Shown here one piece after another: positions 51,898-60,628 of a DNA stretch of 64,000 nucleotides. The notes beneath the pieces were generated by a model that worked only from the letters and a program-made list of their open reading frames with translations, ran no database searches and had not been told where the DNA came from. The DNA comes from Pseudochelatococcus contaminans (GTDB lineage Bacteria > Pseudomonadota > Alphaproteobacteria > Rhizobiales > Beijerinckiaceae). Position numbers and translations under genes: made by a program. The first letter of the stretch is position 1. Each line of letters begins with the position of its first letter. Location: NCBI RefSeq assembly GCF_014195635.1, contig NZ_JACICC010000003.1:372001-436000 (forward strand). Reading direction: 5' to 3'.

Positions 51898-52806
51898 ATG
51901 CTGGATTACCCTGCCGCCCATGCTGTCGTGATGGTCGTGCGCACCGGCAGCTTTGAGAAGGCGGCGAACGCGCTCAATGTCACGCCTTCTGCCGTGTCTC
52001 AGCGCGTGCGGCAACTGGAGGAACGTCTTGGAGCGGTTCTCGTCGTGCGGGGCTCGCCCTGTGTGGCCACGGAAACAGGCGAGTGGCTGTGCCGGCACAT
52101 GGAGCACGTCGGCATGCTGGAAAGCGCGCTGATGCAGCGGTTTCCGCTGCCGGTCAATTCCGGGTCATCGTCCGCCCGGGTCACCATCAACGTCGCGGCG
52201 AATGCCGACAGCCTCGAAACGTGGTTTCTGAATGCGCTGGCGGATTTCTCAACCGTGTCGGATCACCTGCTGGACATTGCTGTCGACGATCAGGAGCATA
52301 CGGCCGAATGGCTGAAGCGTGGCCGCGTGCTGGCGGCGGTGACCTCGCTCGACAGGCCCGTGCAGGGGTGCCGGTGCATTCCGCTGGGGGCGCTGCATTA
52401 TTGCGCAACGGCCAGTCCGGCGTTCATGGAGCGGTATTTCAGGGAAGGCGTGACGCCCGAAACACTTGCCCACGCGCCCGCGCTTGCCTTCAACCGGAAG
52501 GATAACCTTCAGGCGCAATGGATCAGGCAGGTGCTGGGGCAGGATGTAATCTTGCATAATCACTGGCTGCCGTCCACGCACGGCTTCGTCACAGCGAGTT
52601 TGCTCGGTTTGGGGTGGGGGATGAACCCCATCCAGCTCGTGCGCGATCACCTCGCGGCGGGGCGGTTGGTGGAGATGCTGCCGGATAGCCCGCTGCTGGT
52701 GCCATTGTTCTGGCAGGTCAGCCGATTGGCCGATGACAGCATCGCGCCTTTGACGCTGGCGATTATCCGGGCAGCCAAAGCAAATCTGAGGCCAAGGCAA
52801 ATCTGA
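51898..52806 (+). CDS. argP: ArgP/LysG-family LysR-type regulator
   Basis: The 302-residue regulator has the LysR helix-turn-helix (MVVRTGSFEKAANALNVTPSAVSQRVRQLEERLGAVLVVR) and the ArgP/LysG effector-domain features ALAFNRKDNLQAQWIRQVLG and HNHWLPSTHGFVTASLLGLGWGMNPIQLV. It activates the divergent exporter gene when lysine or arginine is high. The 126-bp gap between the two genes is where its site should lie. A convergent hairpin follows. Confidence 0.92.
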   Translation: MLDYPAAHAVVMVVRTGSFEKAANALNVTPSAVSQRVRQLEERLGAVLVVRGSPCVATETGEWLCRHMEHVGMLESALMQRFPLPVNSGSSSARVTINVAANADSLETWFLNALADFSTVSDHLLDIAVDDQEHTAEWLKRGRVLAAVTSLDRPVQGCRCIPLGALHYCATASPAFMERYFREGVTPETLAHAPALAFNRKDNLQAQWIRQVLGQDVILHNHWLPSTHGFVTASLLGLGWGMNPIQLVRDHLAAGRLVEMLPDSPLLVPLFWQVSRLADDSIAPLTLAIIRAAKANLRPRQI

Positions 52807-52810
52807 TACA

Positions 52811-52845
52811 AACATGACCCGTCGCTTGTGGCGGCGGGTCATGTT
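52811..52845 (+). terminator. Terminator after argP
   Basis: An 11-bp stem AACATGACCCG/CGGGTCATGTT (52811-52821 and 52835-52845) lies between converging genes. The T-tail is weak. Confidence 0.7.
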
Positions 52846-52857
52846 CATGTGCGGGAT

Positions 52858-53622
52858 TCAGAGAAGTCGTTCCAGCCGTGACGTATCGGGAACGATGGCG
52901 TCGACGGCATTGCCGATGACGGCCTTGCCGGTGCTGTAAACCGTGTCCGAGGCATCGGCCACCCAGCCCAGGATCGCCCGACCAGCGCCCAGTACGGGAC
53001 CGGGGCGGTCAGATGAAGCTGCCATGGACGCTTCCTGCGAAGCTTGCCCGTCGGCTACCGCCATAGTCTGGCTGCACGGCGCGCCGCAAAGCTCCATCGG
53101 CGCGCTGATGGTCTGGCGCTTGCTGGCGGGCTGCGGGAGGGGCGCTGCTGCAAGCGTCACTGGTCTTGCGACAGGCCTTGCCACGGGGCTGGGCATGGTG
53201 CGCTGCATGACGCGCGGCGTGTCGGGCTTCTGCGTCGCTGCGGCGGCCACCGTGAGAGCCGGGCGTCGTGGCGGCATGGGGGGCGTATTGCGTGCCTGCG
53301 AGACGCTCTCGCCGCCGGACGCCTGAAGCGCGGCGATTTTCGCGACAGGCGGCGTATCTGCTGCCTTTTCGGGCGCGGATGCGGGGTAGATGTCCTCGAA
53401 CTCGATGATGAGGTTGCTGTGCGGGTCTCCGGCGCGCGGTCCGTCGGAGGCAGCGAATGCGAGCATTTCCCGGTCGAGGGATTCTTTGTCACTCGGCTGG
53501 GACTCGATGAAACCGACCGCGTAAATCAGGCAGAAGATGGCCCCGATCGCCCCGATATGGGTCGCAAGATCCTTGATGGCCTGCGATCTAATATCCTTCC
53601 AGCTTGTCCGCTGCATATCCAT
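52858..53622 (-). CDS. Single-pass membrane protein with Pro/Ala-rich region, function unknown
   Basis: The 254-residue protein starts MDMQRTSWKDIRSQAIKDLATHIGAIG and has one membrane helix (IGAIGAIFCLIYAVGFIES). The rest is mostly low-complexity and rich in Pro, Ala and Ser (TPPMPPRRPALTVAAAATQ, VARPVARPVTLAAAP). A short ordered C-terminus follows (GAGRAILGWVADASDTVYSTGKAVIGNAVDAIVPDTSRLERLL). The layout suggests a periplasmic, wall-spanning linker protein. No family recognised. The start ATG 53622 lacks a strong ribosome site; the frame is open further upstream to 53982. Confidence 0.7.
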   Translation of the reverse strand: MDMQRTSWKDIRSQAIKDLATHIGAIGAIFCLIYAVGFIESQPSDKESLDREMLAFAASDGPRAGDPHSNLIIEFEDIYPASAPEKAADTPPVAKIAALQASGGESVSQARNTPPMPPRRPALTVAAAATQKPDTPRVMQRTMPSPVARPVARPVTLAAAPLPQPASKRQTISAPMELCGAPCSQTMAVADGQASQEASMAASSDRPGPVLGAGRAILGWVADASDTVYSTGKAVIGNAVDAIVPDTSRLERLL

Positions 53623-54005
53623 CGGCTGATCTGTCCTTGACTGTGGTGACGGAGCGCCCATCGCCTGCAATCGCGGGCTGGGTCTCCGTCGGGAAGCCCG
53701 ACCATCGTGGACGATTGTTTCCTGGATATTCCCGGTTGGCGGAATTTTGTGTCCGGGCTGTTTCCGGCCGGCGGGTGGAAACAATCGGATACAAAAATGT
53801 CGTTCCCTCCGCCTAGCCGCTGCGCTAACTCCAACTGGCCGTCCGGACAGGCGGATGCCGGTGCCAGCCGGGTCGCAACCCTGTCCATTTGTTAATTTGT
53901 CAATGCATCGAAATTTCACGAAAGTGCGCGCACTTTTCTGGTCGACACGCCAGCTCCCTTCGATGTGTCCCGTTCCTTTCAATGTTCCAAGGAGATGCCT
54001 GCACC
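53623..54005. other. Regulatory region between divergent membrane-protein and two-component genes
   Basis: About 380 bp with no supported gene. It holds a 10-bp inverted repeat GATTGTTTCC (53713-53722) and GGAAACAATC (53777-53786), with an extra TGTTTCC at 53759-53765. These could be binding sites for the response regulator encoded next to it. AAGGAG lies before the regulator start. Confidence 0.5.
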
Positions 54006-54752
54006 ATGGGCGATACGCCCCATATCCTGATCGTGGAGGATGACCCGGATATCAGCGCCCTCGTCGCGCGGTATCTGGAGGGGAACGGCTTTCGCACGTC
54101 CGCCGCCGCGAACGGGCGCATGATGGATCGCGTGCTTGCCGATGCGCGCATCGACCTTGTGATTCTCGATCTGATGCTGCCGGGCGAAGATGGCCTCAGC
54201 ATCTGCCGCCGGCTGCGGGCGGTGTCGCGCGTTCCGGTTCTGATGCTGACGGCGCGCGGGGAGGACATCGACCGCATCGTCGGGCTGGAAATGGGTGCTG
54301 ACGATTATCTCGGCAAGCCGTTCAACCCGCGCGAGCTGATGGCGCGCATCCGCGCCATTCTCCGGCGGATGTCGCCGGGGCAGGGCGGTGCGGGCTATGG
54401 GGCCGCCGGAGATGGCGCCGGGGCGGATGACATGCCGGTGCATATCTTCGAGGGCTGGGTGCTCGACACGCGCCAGCGGCATCTGACCGATCCGGATGGC
54501 GCGCGTGTGTCGCTCACCGGGGCGGAGTTCGACCTGCTCACGGCGCTGTGCTCGCGTCCGCAACGTGTGCTGACCCGCGAGCAGTTGCTCGACCTCACAC
54601 GTGGGCGGGAGGCTGGGCCGTTCGACCGCAGCATCGACATTCTCGTCAGCCGCCTGCGGCAGAAGCTCGAAAACGATCCGCGTGATCCGCAATTCATCAA
54701 GACCGTTCGCAGCAGCGGCTACATGTTTGCCGCCAAGGTGGAGCGGCAATGA
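54006..54752 (+). CDS. OmpR-family response regulator
   Basis: The 248-residue regulator has a receiver domain (acidic pair EDD at 11-13, phosphorylated Asp55 in LVILDLMLPGEDG, conserved Lys in YLGKPF) and an OmpR-type winged helix (LTGAEFDLLTALCSRPQRVLTREQLLDLTRGRE, DRSIDILVSRLRQKLENDPRDPQFIKTVRSSGYMF). It overlaps its kinase gene by 4 bp and sits upstream of macAB, whose expression it probably controls. Confidence 0.94.
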   Translation: MGDTPHILIVEDDPDISALVARYLEGNGFRTSAAANGRMMDRVLADARIDLVILDLMLPGEDGLSICRRLRAVSRVPVLMLTARGEDIDRIVGLEMGADDYLGKPFNPRELMARIRAILRRMSPGQGGAGYGAAGDGAGADDMPVHIFEGWVLDTRQRHLTDPDGARVSLTGAEFDLLTALCSRPQRVLTREQLLDLTRGREAGPFDRSIDILVSRLRQKLENDPRDPQFIKTVRSSGYMFAAKVERQ

Positions 54753-56098
54753 TGGCATGGCTGGTGTCCGCGCTGAATCCGCGGCGCATCGCGGGGCAGA
54801 TCACGCTTCTGGTCATCGCCTCGGTGGTGCTGTCGCAGATTCTGATCTCGGTTGCGTTCTTTCTGCTGCTGCCCCCGCCGCGCGAGATGGATCGCGAGCG
54901 CCGCGACGCTGAACTGGCGCTGGTGGTCGATATCGTCGGGGACGTCGCCAAAGGCGCACCATCCGCCCCCGCGTCGGAACTGCTGGCCGGGCGCTACCCC
55001 TGGCTTGCCGTTTCCACGGAGTTGCCGTCCTGGGCGACGGTGGCGGTCACCAATGATGCGGCCGCCGCCCCGATCCTGTCATCGCGTGACGACGTGACGA
55101 TGTACAGGCGCGACAAGCAGACCGGGCCGCGCAGCGATTTCGCCCTGCGCTTCGACAACGGCATGGTGCTGGTCGCCTCCGGGCTGCCGGATATTCCGCC
55201 GGGGCCGCCTGTGGGGGCGCGGCTGGTCGTCATGTTCGGCTTCCTCGCCCCGATGCTGGCGGTGATGACCTTCTGGGCGGTCACGGTGCTGACCGCGCCC
55301 TTGCGCCGTTTCACGGAGGCGGCGGAGAGCTTTGACGTCAACCGTGAGCACAAACCCCTGCGGGAGCAGGGGCCGGATGAAATCCGCCGCGCCGCCAAGG
55401 CATTCAACAGCATGCGGGATCGCATCAAGGAACTCATCGATGAGCGAACGCAGATGCTGCTGGCCGTGAGCCATGATCTGCGCACGCCTATTACGCGCCT
55501 GCGTCTGCGCACGGCCTTCATTGCCGACGAAACCGCCCGCGCACAGATGGAGCGCGACCTCGACCAGATGAACGCCATGCTGCGCTCGGCGCTGTCGCTG
55601 ATTCGCGATGAGCGCAACGATCCGGCGCTGTCACCCATCGACGTGGCCAGCATCTCGCAAACTGTCACCGACGAGTTCGTCGAGCTGGGCCACGCCGTGA
55701 GCTATGAAGGGCCGGATCGCCTCGTATGCCCAGGGCGTTTCGACGACATGCACCGTGTGTTGACGAATCTCGTCGATAACGCCGTTCGCTATGCCGGTTC
55801 GGTTGTCATCCGTCTGCGGTATGGCGATAACGGCGGCATCGTGCTGACAGTCGAGGACGATGGACCGGGCATCCCGGAGGCGTGCAGGGAAACGGTGCTG
55901 AAGCCGTTCGTGCGCGTCGAGGATGAGCGCCCGATGCGGCCGGGGCAGGGGTTTGGCCTCGGGCTGTCCATCGTGCGCTCGCTCGTTCGCGCGCAGGGCG
56001 GTCGCCTGTCGCTGCATGACAATACACCACACGGACTTGTCGTCCGTATCGACCTGCCGCAATTGCCGGCGCATTCATCGGGACCGGGAAACTCATGA
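54749..56098 (+). CDS. Membrane sensor histidine kinase
   Basis: The 449-residue kinase has two membrane helices (residues 18-42 and about 158-183) flanking a periplasmic sensor of ~115 residues. A HAMP-like linker, the HisKA box with His242 in AVSHDLRTPITRLRLR and an ATPase domain (LTNLVDNAVRYAG, EDDGPGIPE, GFGLGLSIV) follow. It is EnvZ-like in build. 4-bp overlaps with the regulator before it and macA after it suggest one coupled operon. Confidence 0.94.
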   Translation: MMAWLVSALNPRRIAGQITLLVIASVVLSQILISVAFFLLLPPPREMDRERRDAELALVVDIVGDVAKGAPSAPASELLAGRYPWLAVSTELPSWATVAVTNDAAAAPILSSRDDVTMYRRDKQTGPRSDFALRFDNGMVLVASGLPDIPPGPPVGARLVVMFGFLAPMLAVMTFWAVTVLTAPLRRFTEAAESFDVNREHKPLREQGPDEIRRAAKAFNSMRDRIKELIDERTQMLLAVSHDLRTPITRLRLRTAFIADETARAQMERDLDQMNAMLRSALSLIRDERNDPALSPIDVASISQTVTDEFVELGHAVSYEGPDRLVCPGRFDDMHRVLTNLVDNAVRYAGSVVIRLRYGDNGGIVLTVEDDGPGIPEACRETVLKPFVRVEDERPMRPGQGFGLGLSIVRSLVRAQGGRLSLHDNTPHGLVVRIDLPQLPAHSSGPGNS

Positions 56099-57354
56099 CC
56101 GTCAGACGCCGCCGCCGGACGATCCTCAGGATATTGCTGCTTCTCGTCGTCGCCGGCGGGCTGGTCGCCGCTTACATGGCGTATCAGCGCGACCAGGCTG
56201 CGTCGCAGTCCGCCAACGTCATTACGGCGCCGGTGTCGCGCGGCGATATCGAGGTGACAGTGCTGGCCAGTGGCATCCTCAAGCCGGTGCGCCTGGTGGC
56301 GGTGGGCGCGCAGGCATCTGGCCGGGTTACGTCGCTCAAGGTCGAAGCCGGTCAGCAGGTGAAGGCCGGCGAGCTGGTAGCCGAGATCGACTCGATCACG
56401 CAGGAAAACGCGTTGCGTACCGCTGAAGCAGCCCTTGCCAACGCCCGCGCCCAGCGTGCCGAGAAGGTCGCGAACCTCAAGCTGTCCGAAATCACCGTGG
56501 AGCGTCAGCGGCGGATGGCCGCCCAGCGCGCCGTCTCGCAGGCCGAGCTGGATGCCGCCGAGGCGGACGTGGAAGTGATCCGCGCCCAGATTCAGGCGCT
56601 CGACGCGCAGATCATTCAGTCGCAAGTGGGCGTCGAGACCGCGCAGGCCAACCTCGGTTACACCCGCATCACCGCGCCCATCGACGGCACCGTGCTGGCC
56701 ATCGTCACGCAGGAAGGCCAGACGGTGAATGCCGCGCAATCCGCGCCGACGATCATCATCCTTGGTCAGCTCGACACCATGACCGTGCGCGCCGAAATCT
56801 CCGAGGCGGACATCGTGCGCGTTTCGGAGGGCCAGCCGGTTTACTTCACGATTCTGGGCGAGGCCGCGCGGCGCTACGACGCCACGCTGCAGCGTATCGA
56901 ACCCGCGCCGGAGTCGATTTCCAGCGACAGCAGCTTCAGCACGTCCTCGGGGGCGTCATCGTCCAGTTCGTCGACGTCTTCCTCGGCCATCTATTACATC
57001 GGCGTGTTCGATGTTCCCAACCCGGACGGGCAGTTGCGCACCTACATGACCGCCGAGGTGAATATCGTGCTCGGCCGCGCGGAAGATGTGCTGACGATTC
57101 CGGCGACGGCTCTCAGCGCGCCGTCGCGGGATGGCCGCACATATACGGTGCAGGTGATGGAGCCATCCGGCGCCATCGTGTCGCGCAAGATCGAGATCGG
57201 TCTCAATAACAAAATCAGGGCGCAGGTGCTTTCCGGGCTTCAGGAAGGCGACCGCATCGTGACGAGCAGCTTCGCCGCGCCGCCGGCGGGTGCGGCTGGT
57301 AGCGGTCCCGGCAGTGGGCCCGGCCGTCGCGGCCCGCCGCCGATGGGGCTGTGA
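56095..57354 (+). CDS. macA: MacA-type periplasmic adaptor of a tripartite exporter
   Basis: The 419-residue protein has an N-terminal membrane anchor (LRILLLLVVAGGLVAAYMAY) and the membrane-fusion layout. A lipoyl half is seen at LKVEAGQQVKAGELVAEIDS, a long helical hairpin (residues ~105-185) and the second lipoyl half at LGYTRITAPIDGTVLAIVTQEGQTV. It links MacB to an outer-membrane channel. Residues about 274-297 form a Ser-rich insert in the membrane-proximal part. The C-terminus is Gly/Pro-rich. It overlaps macB by 4 bp. Confidence 0.9.
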   Translation: MTVRRRRRTILRILLLLVVAGGLVAAYMAYQRDQAASQSANVITAPVSRGDIEVTVLASGILKPVRLVAVGAQASGRVTSLKVEAGQQVKAGELVAEIDSITQENALRTAEAALANARAQRAEKVANLKLSEITVERQRRMAAQRAVSQAELDAAEADVEVIRAQIQALDAQIIQSQVGVETAQANLGYTRITAPIDGTVLAIVTQEGQTVNAAQSAPTIIILGQLDTMTVRAEISEADIVRVSEGQPVYFTILGEAARRYDATLQRIEPAPESISSDSSFSTSSGASSSSSSTSSSAIYYIGVFDVPNPDGQLRTYMTAEVNIVLGRAEDVLTIPATALSAPSRDGRTYTVQVMEPSGAIVSRKIEIGLNNKIRAQVLSGLQEGDRIVTSSFAAPPAGAAGSGPGSGPGRRGPPPMGL

Positions 57355-59345
57355 CCATGACGCAGCCCAATGATGACGTGCCGCTGCTGGTGGTGGAGCG
57401 CCTGCGGCGGGAATTTCCTGCCGGTGAGGGCACGCTCGCCGTGCTCAAGGATGTCGATCTGACGATTCACGCCGGGGAGATGGTCGCCATCGTCGGCGCA
57501 TCGGGCTCGGGTAAATCGACGCTGATGAACATTCTCGGCTGTCTCGACCGGCCGACATCCGGGCATTATCGCATCCGTGGGCGGGAAACCTCGACGCTGG
57601 ATAGCGATGAGCTGGCGAAGTTGCGGCGCGAACATTTCGGCTTCATCTTCCAGCGCTATCACCTGCTGCCGGAGCTGACGGCCATCGGCAATGTCGAGAT
57701 TCCGGCCATTTACGCCGGTGTCGCGCCGCATGCGCGCGAGGAGCGGGCGGCGCAACTGCTGGGCCGCCTCGGCATGGAAGATCGCGTGTCGCATCGGCCC
57801 GGGCAGTTGTCCGGTGGGCAGCAGCAGCGCGTTTCGATTGCCCGCGCGCTCATGAACGGGGCCGATGTCATTCTGGCGGACGAGCCGACAGGCGCACTCG
57901 ACTCCCGCAGCGGCGAGGAGGTTCTCGCGATCCTGCAGGAGTTGAACCGCTCCGGCAAGACGGTCGTCATCGTCACGCATGACATGGACGTGGCCCGCCG
58001 CGCCCAGCGCATCATCGAGATCCGCGACGGTGTCATCATCGCTGACCGCAAGACGGAGCAGGACGAGCGCAACGCCGCTGCCACCGAAGAAAACGTGCCC
58101 GAAGAAGCCCCGCGCGCGAAGCCGAAGACGGGCATCACCGCTGCCTTCGATCGTCTTGGCGAAGCGTTCCGCATGGCGTTCCTGTCGATGAGCGCGCACA
58201 AGCTGCGCACGTTCCTCACCATGCTGGGCATCATCATCGGCATCGCCTCGGTGGTGAGCGTGGTGGCGCTGGGCACCGGATCGCGGCAGAAAGTGCTCGC
58301 CAACATCTCCAACCTGGGCACCAATACGCTGGAGATCTTCGCCGGACGCGATTTCGGCGACACCCGTTCCGGCCGCATCACGACGCTCGTCGTCGCGGAT
58401 GCCGATGCACTGGCGACGCAATCCTATGTGGCCGCCGTCACGCCGACCGTGTCCTCCAGCGGCCTGCTGCGTTTCGGCTCGGTATCCGCCAACGCGATGA
58501 TCAACGGCGTCGGCGAGCAGTATTTCGACGCCAAGGGCGTCAAGATCGCGGACGGGCAGTTGTTCGACGCCGATAGCGTGCGCGACATGGCGCAGGATGT
58601 CGTCATCGATGACAACACCCGCAAGGCCCTGTTCGGCGAGTATGAAGGCAGCCCGGTGGGGCGGACCATCCTGATCGGCAACATGCCCGCGCGTATCGTG
58701 GGCGTGACGCAGCCGCAGCAGGGCGGTTTCGGCTCCAGCCAGAATTCATCGGTTTTCCTGCCTTATACGACGGTTCAGAAGCGTATTCTGGGCAACACCA
58801 CTTTGCGCAGCATCACCGTGCGCGTTGCCGACGAGGTGCCAACCGCCTTGGCCGAGCAGGCCGCAACCGCCTTTCTCACGGCGCGTCACGGCGTGAAGGA
58901 CTTCTTCATCCTCAACACCGACGACATCCGCCAGACCATCACCAGCACCACCGAAACGCTTACGCTGCTGATCGCGGCGATCGCCCTGATTTCGCTTCTC
59001 GTCGGCGGCATCGGCGTGATGAATATCATGCTCGTTACGGTGTCCGAGCGCGTGGGAGAGATCGGCGTGCGCATGGCCGTGGGGGCGCGCCAGAGCGACA
59101 TCATGCAGCAGTTCCTCATCGAGGCCATTGTCGTCTGCTTCATTGGCGGCATTGGCGGTGTGGGACTGGCGTTGGCGCTCGGTCCGATTTTCGACGCTGT
59201 TGGCTCCAGCTTCCAGCTCGTCTACTCGTCCGCGTCCATCATCGGCTCGATGCTGTGCTCGACGATCATCGGCGTCGCTTTCGGGTACCTGCCCGCACGC
59301 AGCGCGGCGCAGCTCGATCCGGTCGTGGCCCTGTCCCGCAACTGA
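57351..59345 (+). CDS. macB: MacB-type ABC exporter (ATPase fused to permease)
   Basis: The 664-residue protein has an N-terminal ABC ATPase (GASGSGKSTLMNILGCLDRPTSG, FIFQRYHLLPELTAIGNVE, LSGGQQQRVSIARAL, VILADEPTGALDS, VIVTHDMDVA). Then come a membrane helix (LRTFLTMLGIIIGIASVVSVVALG), a large periplasmic domain and three C-terminal helices around LLIAAIALISLLVGGIGVMNIMLVTVSERVGEIGVRMAVGAR. It exports peptides, toxins, macrolides or siderophore-like molecules in a mechanotransmission mode. Start GTG 57351 or ATG 57357. No outer-membrane TolC gene is seen next to it. Confidence 0.94.
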   Translation: MTMTQPNDDVPLLVVERLRREFPAGEGTLAVLKDVDLTIHAGEMVAIVGASGSGKSTLMNILGCLDRPTSGHYRIRGRETSTLDSDELAKLRREHFGFIFQRYHLLPELTAIGNVEIPAIYAGVAPHAREERAAQLLGRLGMEDRVSHRPGQLSGGQQQRVSIARALMNGADVILADEPTGALDSRSGEEVLAILQELNRSGKTVVIVTHDMDVARRAQRIIEIRDGVIIADRKTEQDERNAAATEENVPEEAPRAKPKTGITAAFDRLGEAFRMAFLSMSAHKLRTFLTMLGIIIGIASVVSVVALGTGSRQKVLANISNLGTNTLEIFAGRDFGDTRSGRITTLVVADADALATQSYVAAVTPTVSSSGLLRFGSVSANAMINGVGEQYFDAKGVKIADGQLFDADSVRDMAQDVVIDDNTRKALFGEYEGSPVGRTILIGNMPARIVGVTQPQQGGFGSSQNSSVFLPYTTVQKRILGNTTLRSITVRVADEVPTALAEQAATAFLTARHGVKDFFILNTDDIRQTITSTTETLTLLIAAIALISLLVGGIGVMNIMLVTVSERVGEIGVRMAVGARQSDIMQQFLIEAIVVCFIGGIGGVGLALALGPIFDAVGSSFQLVYSSASIIGSMLCSTIIGVAFGYLPARSAAQLDPVVALSRN

Positions 59346-59411
59346 TGCGGACTCGGCATTGCGGGGTTTCCTGCGTATAATGCCAGACGTGTATCGGCAG
59401 GGAGAGGGCTT

Positions 59412-59954
59412 ATGGACAGTCTTCCGATCAGCAGGGCGTTCACGTTGCTGGAGCCGGGGCCTGTGATCCTCGTTTCCACCCACGATGGCCGCAAGGCCAA
59501 CCTGATGACCATTACCTGGACGATGGTGTTGGGCTTCTCGGCCAATTTCGCCATCACCACCGGCCCCTGGAACTACTCCTACGCGGCATTGCGCGACAGG
59601 CGGGAATGCGTCATCGCCATTCCCACCGTCGACCTCATCGATACGGTGGTCGGCATTGGGACATGCTCCGGCGCGGACACGGATAAGTTATCCCGCTTCG
59701 GTCTGACACCCGCCGCCGCACGGCATGTCAGCGCGCCGCTCGTGCGGGAATGCCTCGCCAACATCGAATGCCGCGTCACCGACATCGTCGAGGCCCACGG
59801 CATTGTCGTGCTTGAAGGGGTGGCCGCTTATATCGACACCGGCCGCAAGGAGCGCCGGACGCTTCATGCGGTAGGCGACGGCACCTTCATCGTGGACGGC
59901 GAAACGCTGGACCGGAGGGAGATGATGCGCTCGAAGCTGCCTGAGGGCCTCTGA
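59412..59954 (+). CDS. Flavin reductase-like FMN-binding protein
   Basis: The 180-residue protein has the flavoredoxin/flavin reductase split-barrel pattern: LLEPGPVILVSTHDGRKANLMTITWTMVLGFSANFAITTGPWNYSYAALRDRRECVIAIPTVDLIDTVVGIGTCSGADTDKLSRFGL. It binds FMN and probably reduces a flavin or a small substrate. GGGAGAGGGCTT precedes the ATG at 59412. The gene ends in a convergent terminator. Confidence 0.88.
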   Translation: MDSLPISRAFTLLEPGPVILVSTHDGRKANLMTITWTMVLGFSANFAITTGPWNYSYAALRDRRECVIAIPTVDLIDTVVGIGTCSGADTDKLSRFGLTPAAARHVSAPLVRECLANIECRVTDIVEAHGIVVLEGVAAYIDTGRKERRTLHAVGDGTFIVDGETLDRREMMRSKLPEGL

Positions 59955-59963
59955 CCCTCAGGC
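59939..59963 (+). terminator. Convergent terminator overlapping the flavin reductase stop
   Basis: A perfect 9-bp stem GCCTGAGGG/CCCTCAGGC (59939-59947 and 59955-59963) with a 7-nt loop that contains the stop codon. Confidence 0.65.
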
Positions 59964-59981
59964 ATAGGATTGATTGTGGCT

Positions 59982-60587
59982 TTACTGCGTGAAAAACGCA
60001 GCGACGGCATCGAGTTCTTCCTTGCGAATCTCATGCCCGCCGTCATGAACACGGGTGATGACGTTCGCCTCTTGCGCCGCGAGGTAATCCACCAGCGCCT
60101 CGGTCATGGGCAACGGGCAGATCGGGTCTCGCTCGCCCGCTGTTACCAAAACATCGACACCGGCCAGCGCTGGATTTGGCTCCGGCTGCCACGGAATGAG
60201 CGGATGCATCAGCACCACCCGATCGAACAGTCGCGGCGCGCTGAGGATCACGGACGCAAGGATATTGGCGCCGTTGGAATAGCCCAGTCCGTAAACCGGC
60301 GCACCGGCGTTCGCCTGCCGATGCGCGGCGATGAAGCCGGCCATCTTGTCGGTACGGGCGGCAAGATCCTGCATGTCATAGACCCCTTCGGCCATACGGC
60401 GGAAGAAGCGATTGGCTCCGTGCTCGGACACGTCCCCGCGCGGCGCGACAATGCCGGCGTCCGGTAGCAGACGGGCGATCAGCCCGGCAAACTGGTGCTT
60501 GTCACCGCCAGTGCCGTGGAACGCGAACACCAGCGGCGCACCGGGCGCGGCGGGTTTGAGGAAATGGTGATAGGCATGGGCTGACAT
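59982..60587 (-). CDS. Phospholipase/carboxylesterase family hydrolase (MhqD-like)
   Basis: The 201-residue alpha/beta hydrolase has the oxyanion segment FAFHGTGGDKHQF, the nucleophile elbow GLGYSNGAN, an acidic residue in AGERDPICP and the catalytic His in VHDGGHEI. It matches the MhqD-type esterases. The neighbour 41 bp upstream is an MhqO-like ring-cleaving dioxygenase transcribed in the same direction, the same pairing as in quinone-response operons of other bacteria, so a role in quinone or catechol detoxification is likely. Confidence 0.88.
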   Translation of the reverse strand: MSAHAYHHFLKPAAPGAPLVFAFHGTGGDKHQFAGLIARLLPDAGIVAPRGDVSEHGANRFFRRMAEGVYDMQDLAARTDKMAGFIAAHRQANAGAPVYGLGYSNGANILASVILSAPRLFDRVVLMHPLIPWQPEPNPALAGVDVLVTAGERDPICPLPMTEALVDYLAAQEANVITRVHDGGHEIRKEELDAVAAFFTQ

Positions 60588-60628
60588 CGCCTGTCTCCGA
60601 TGGTTGTCTGCAAATGATGGGTATGATC

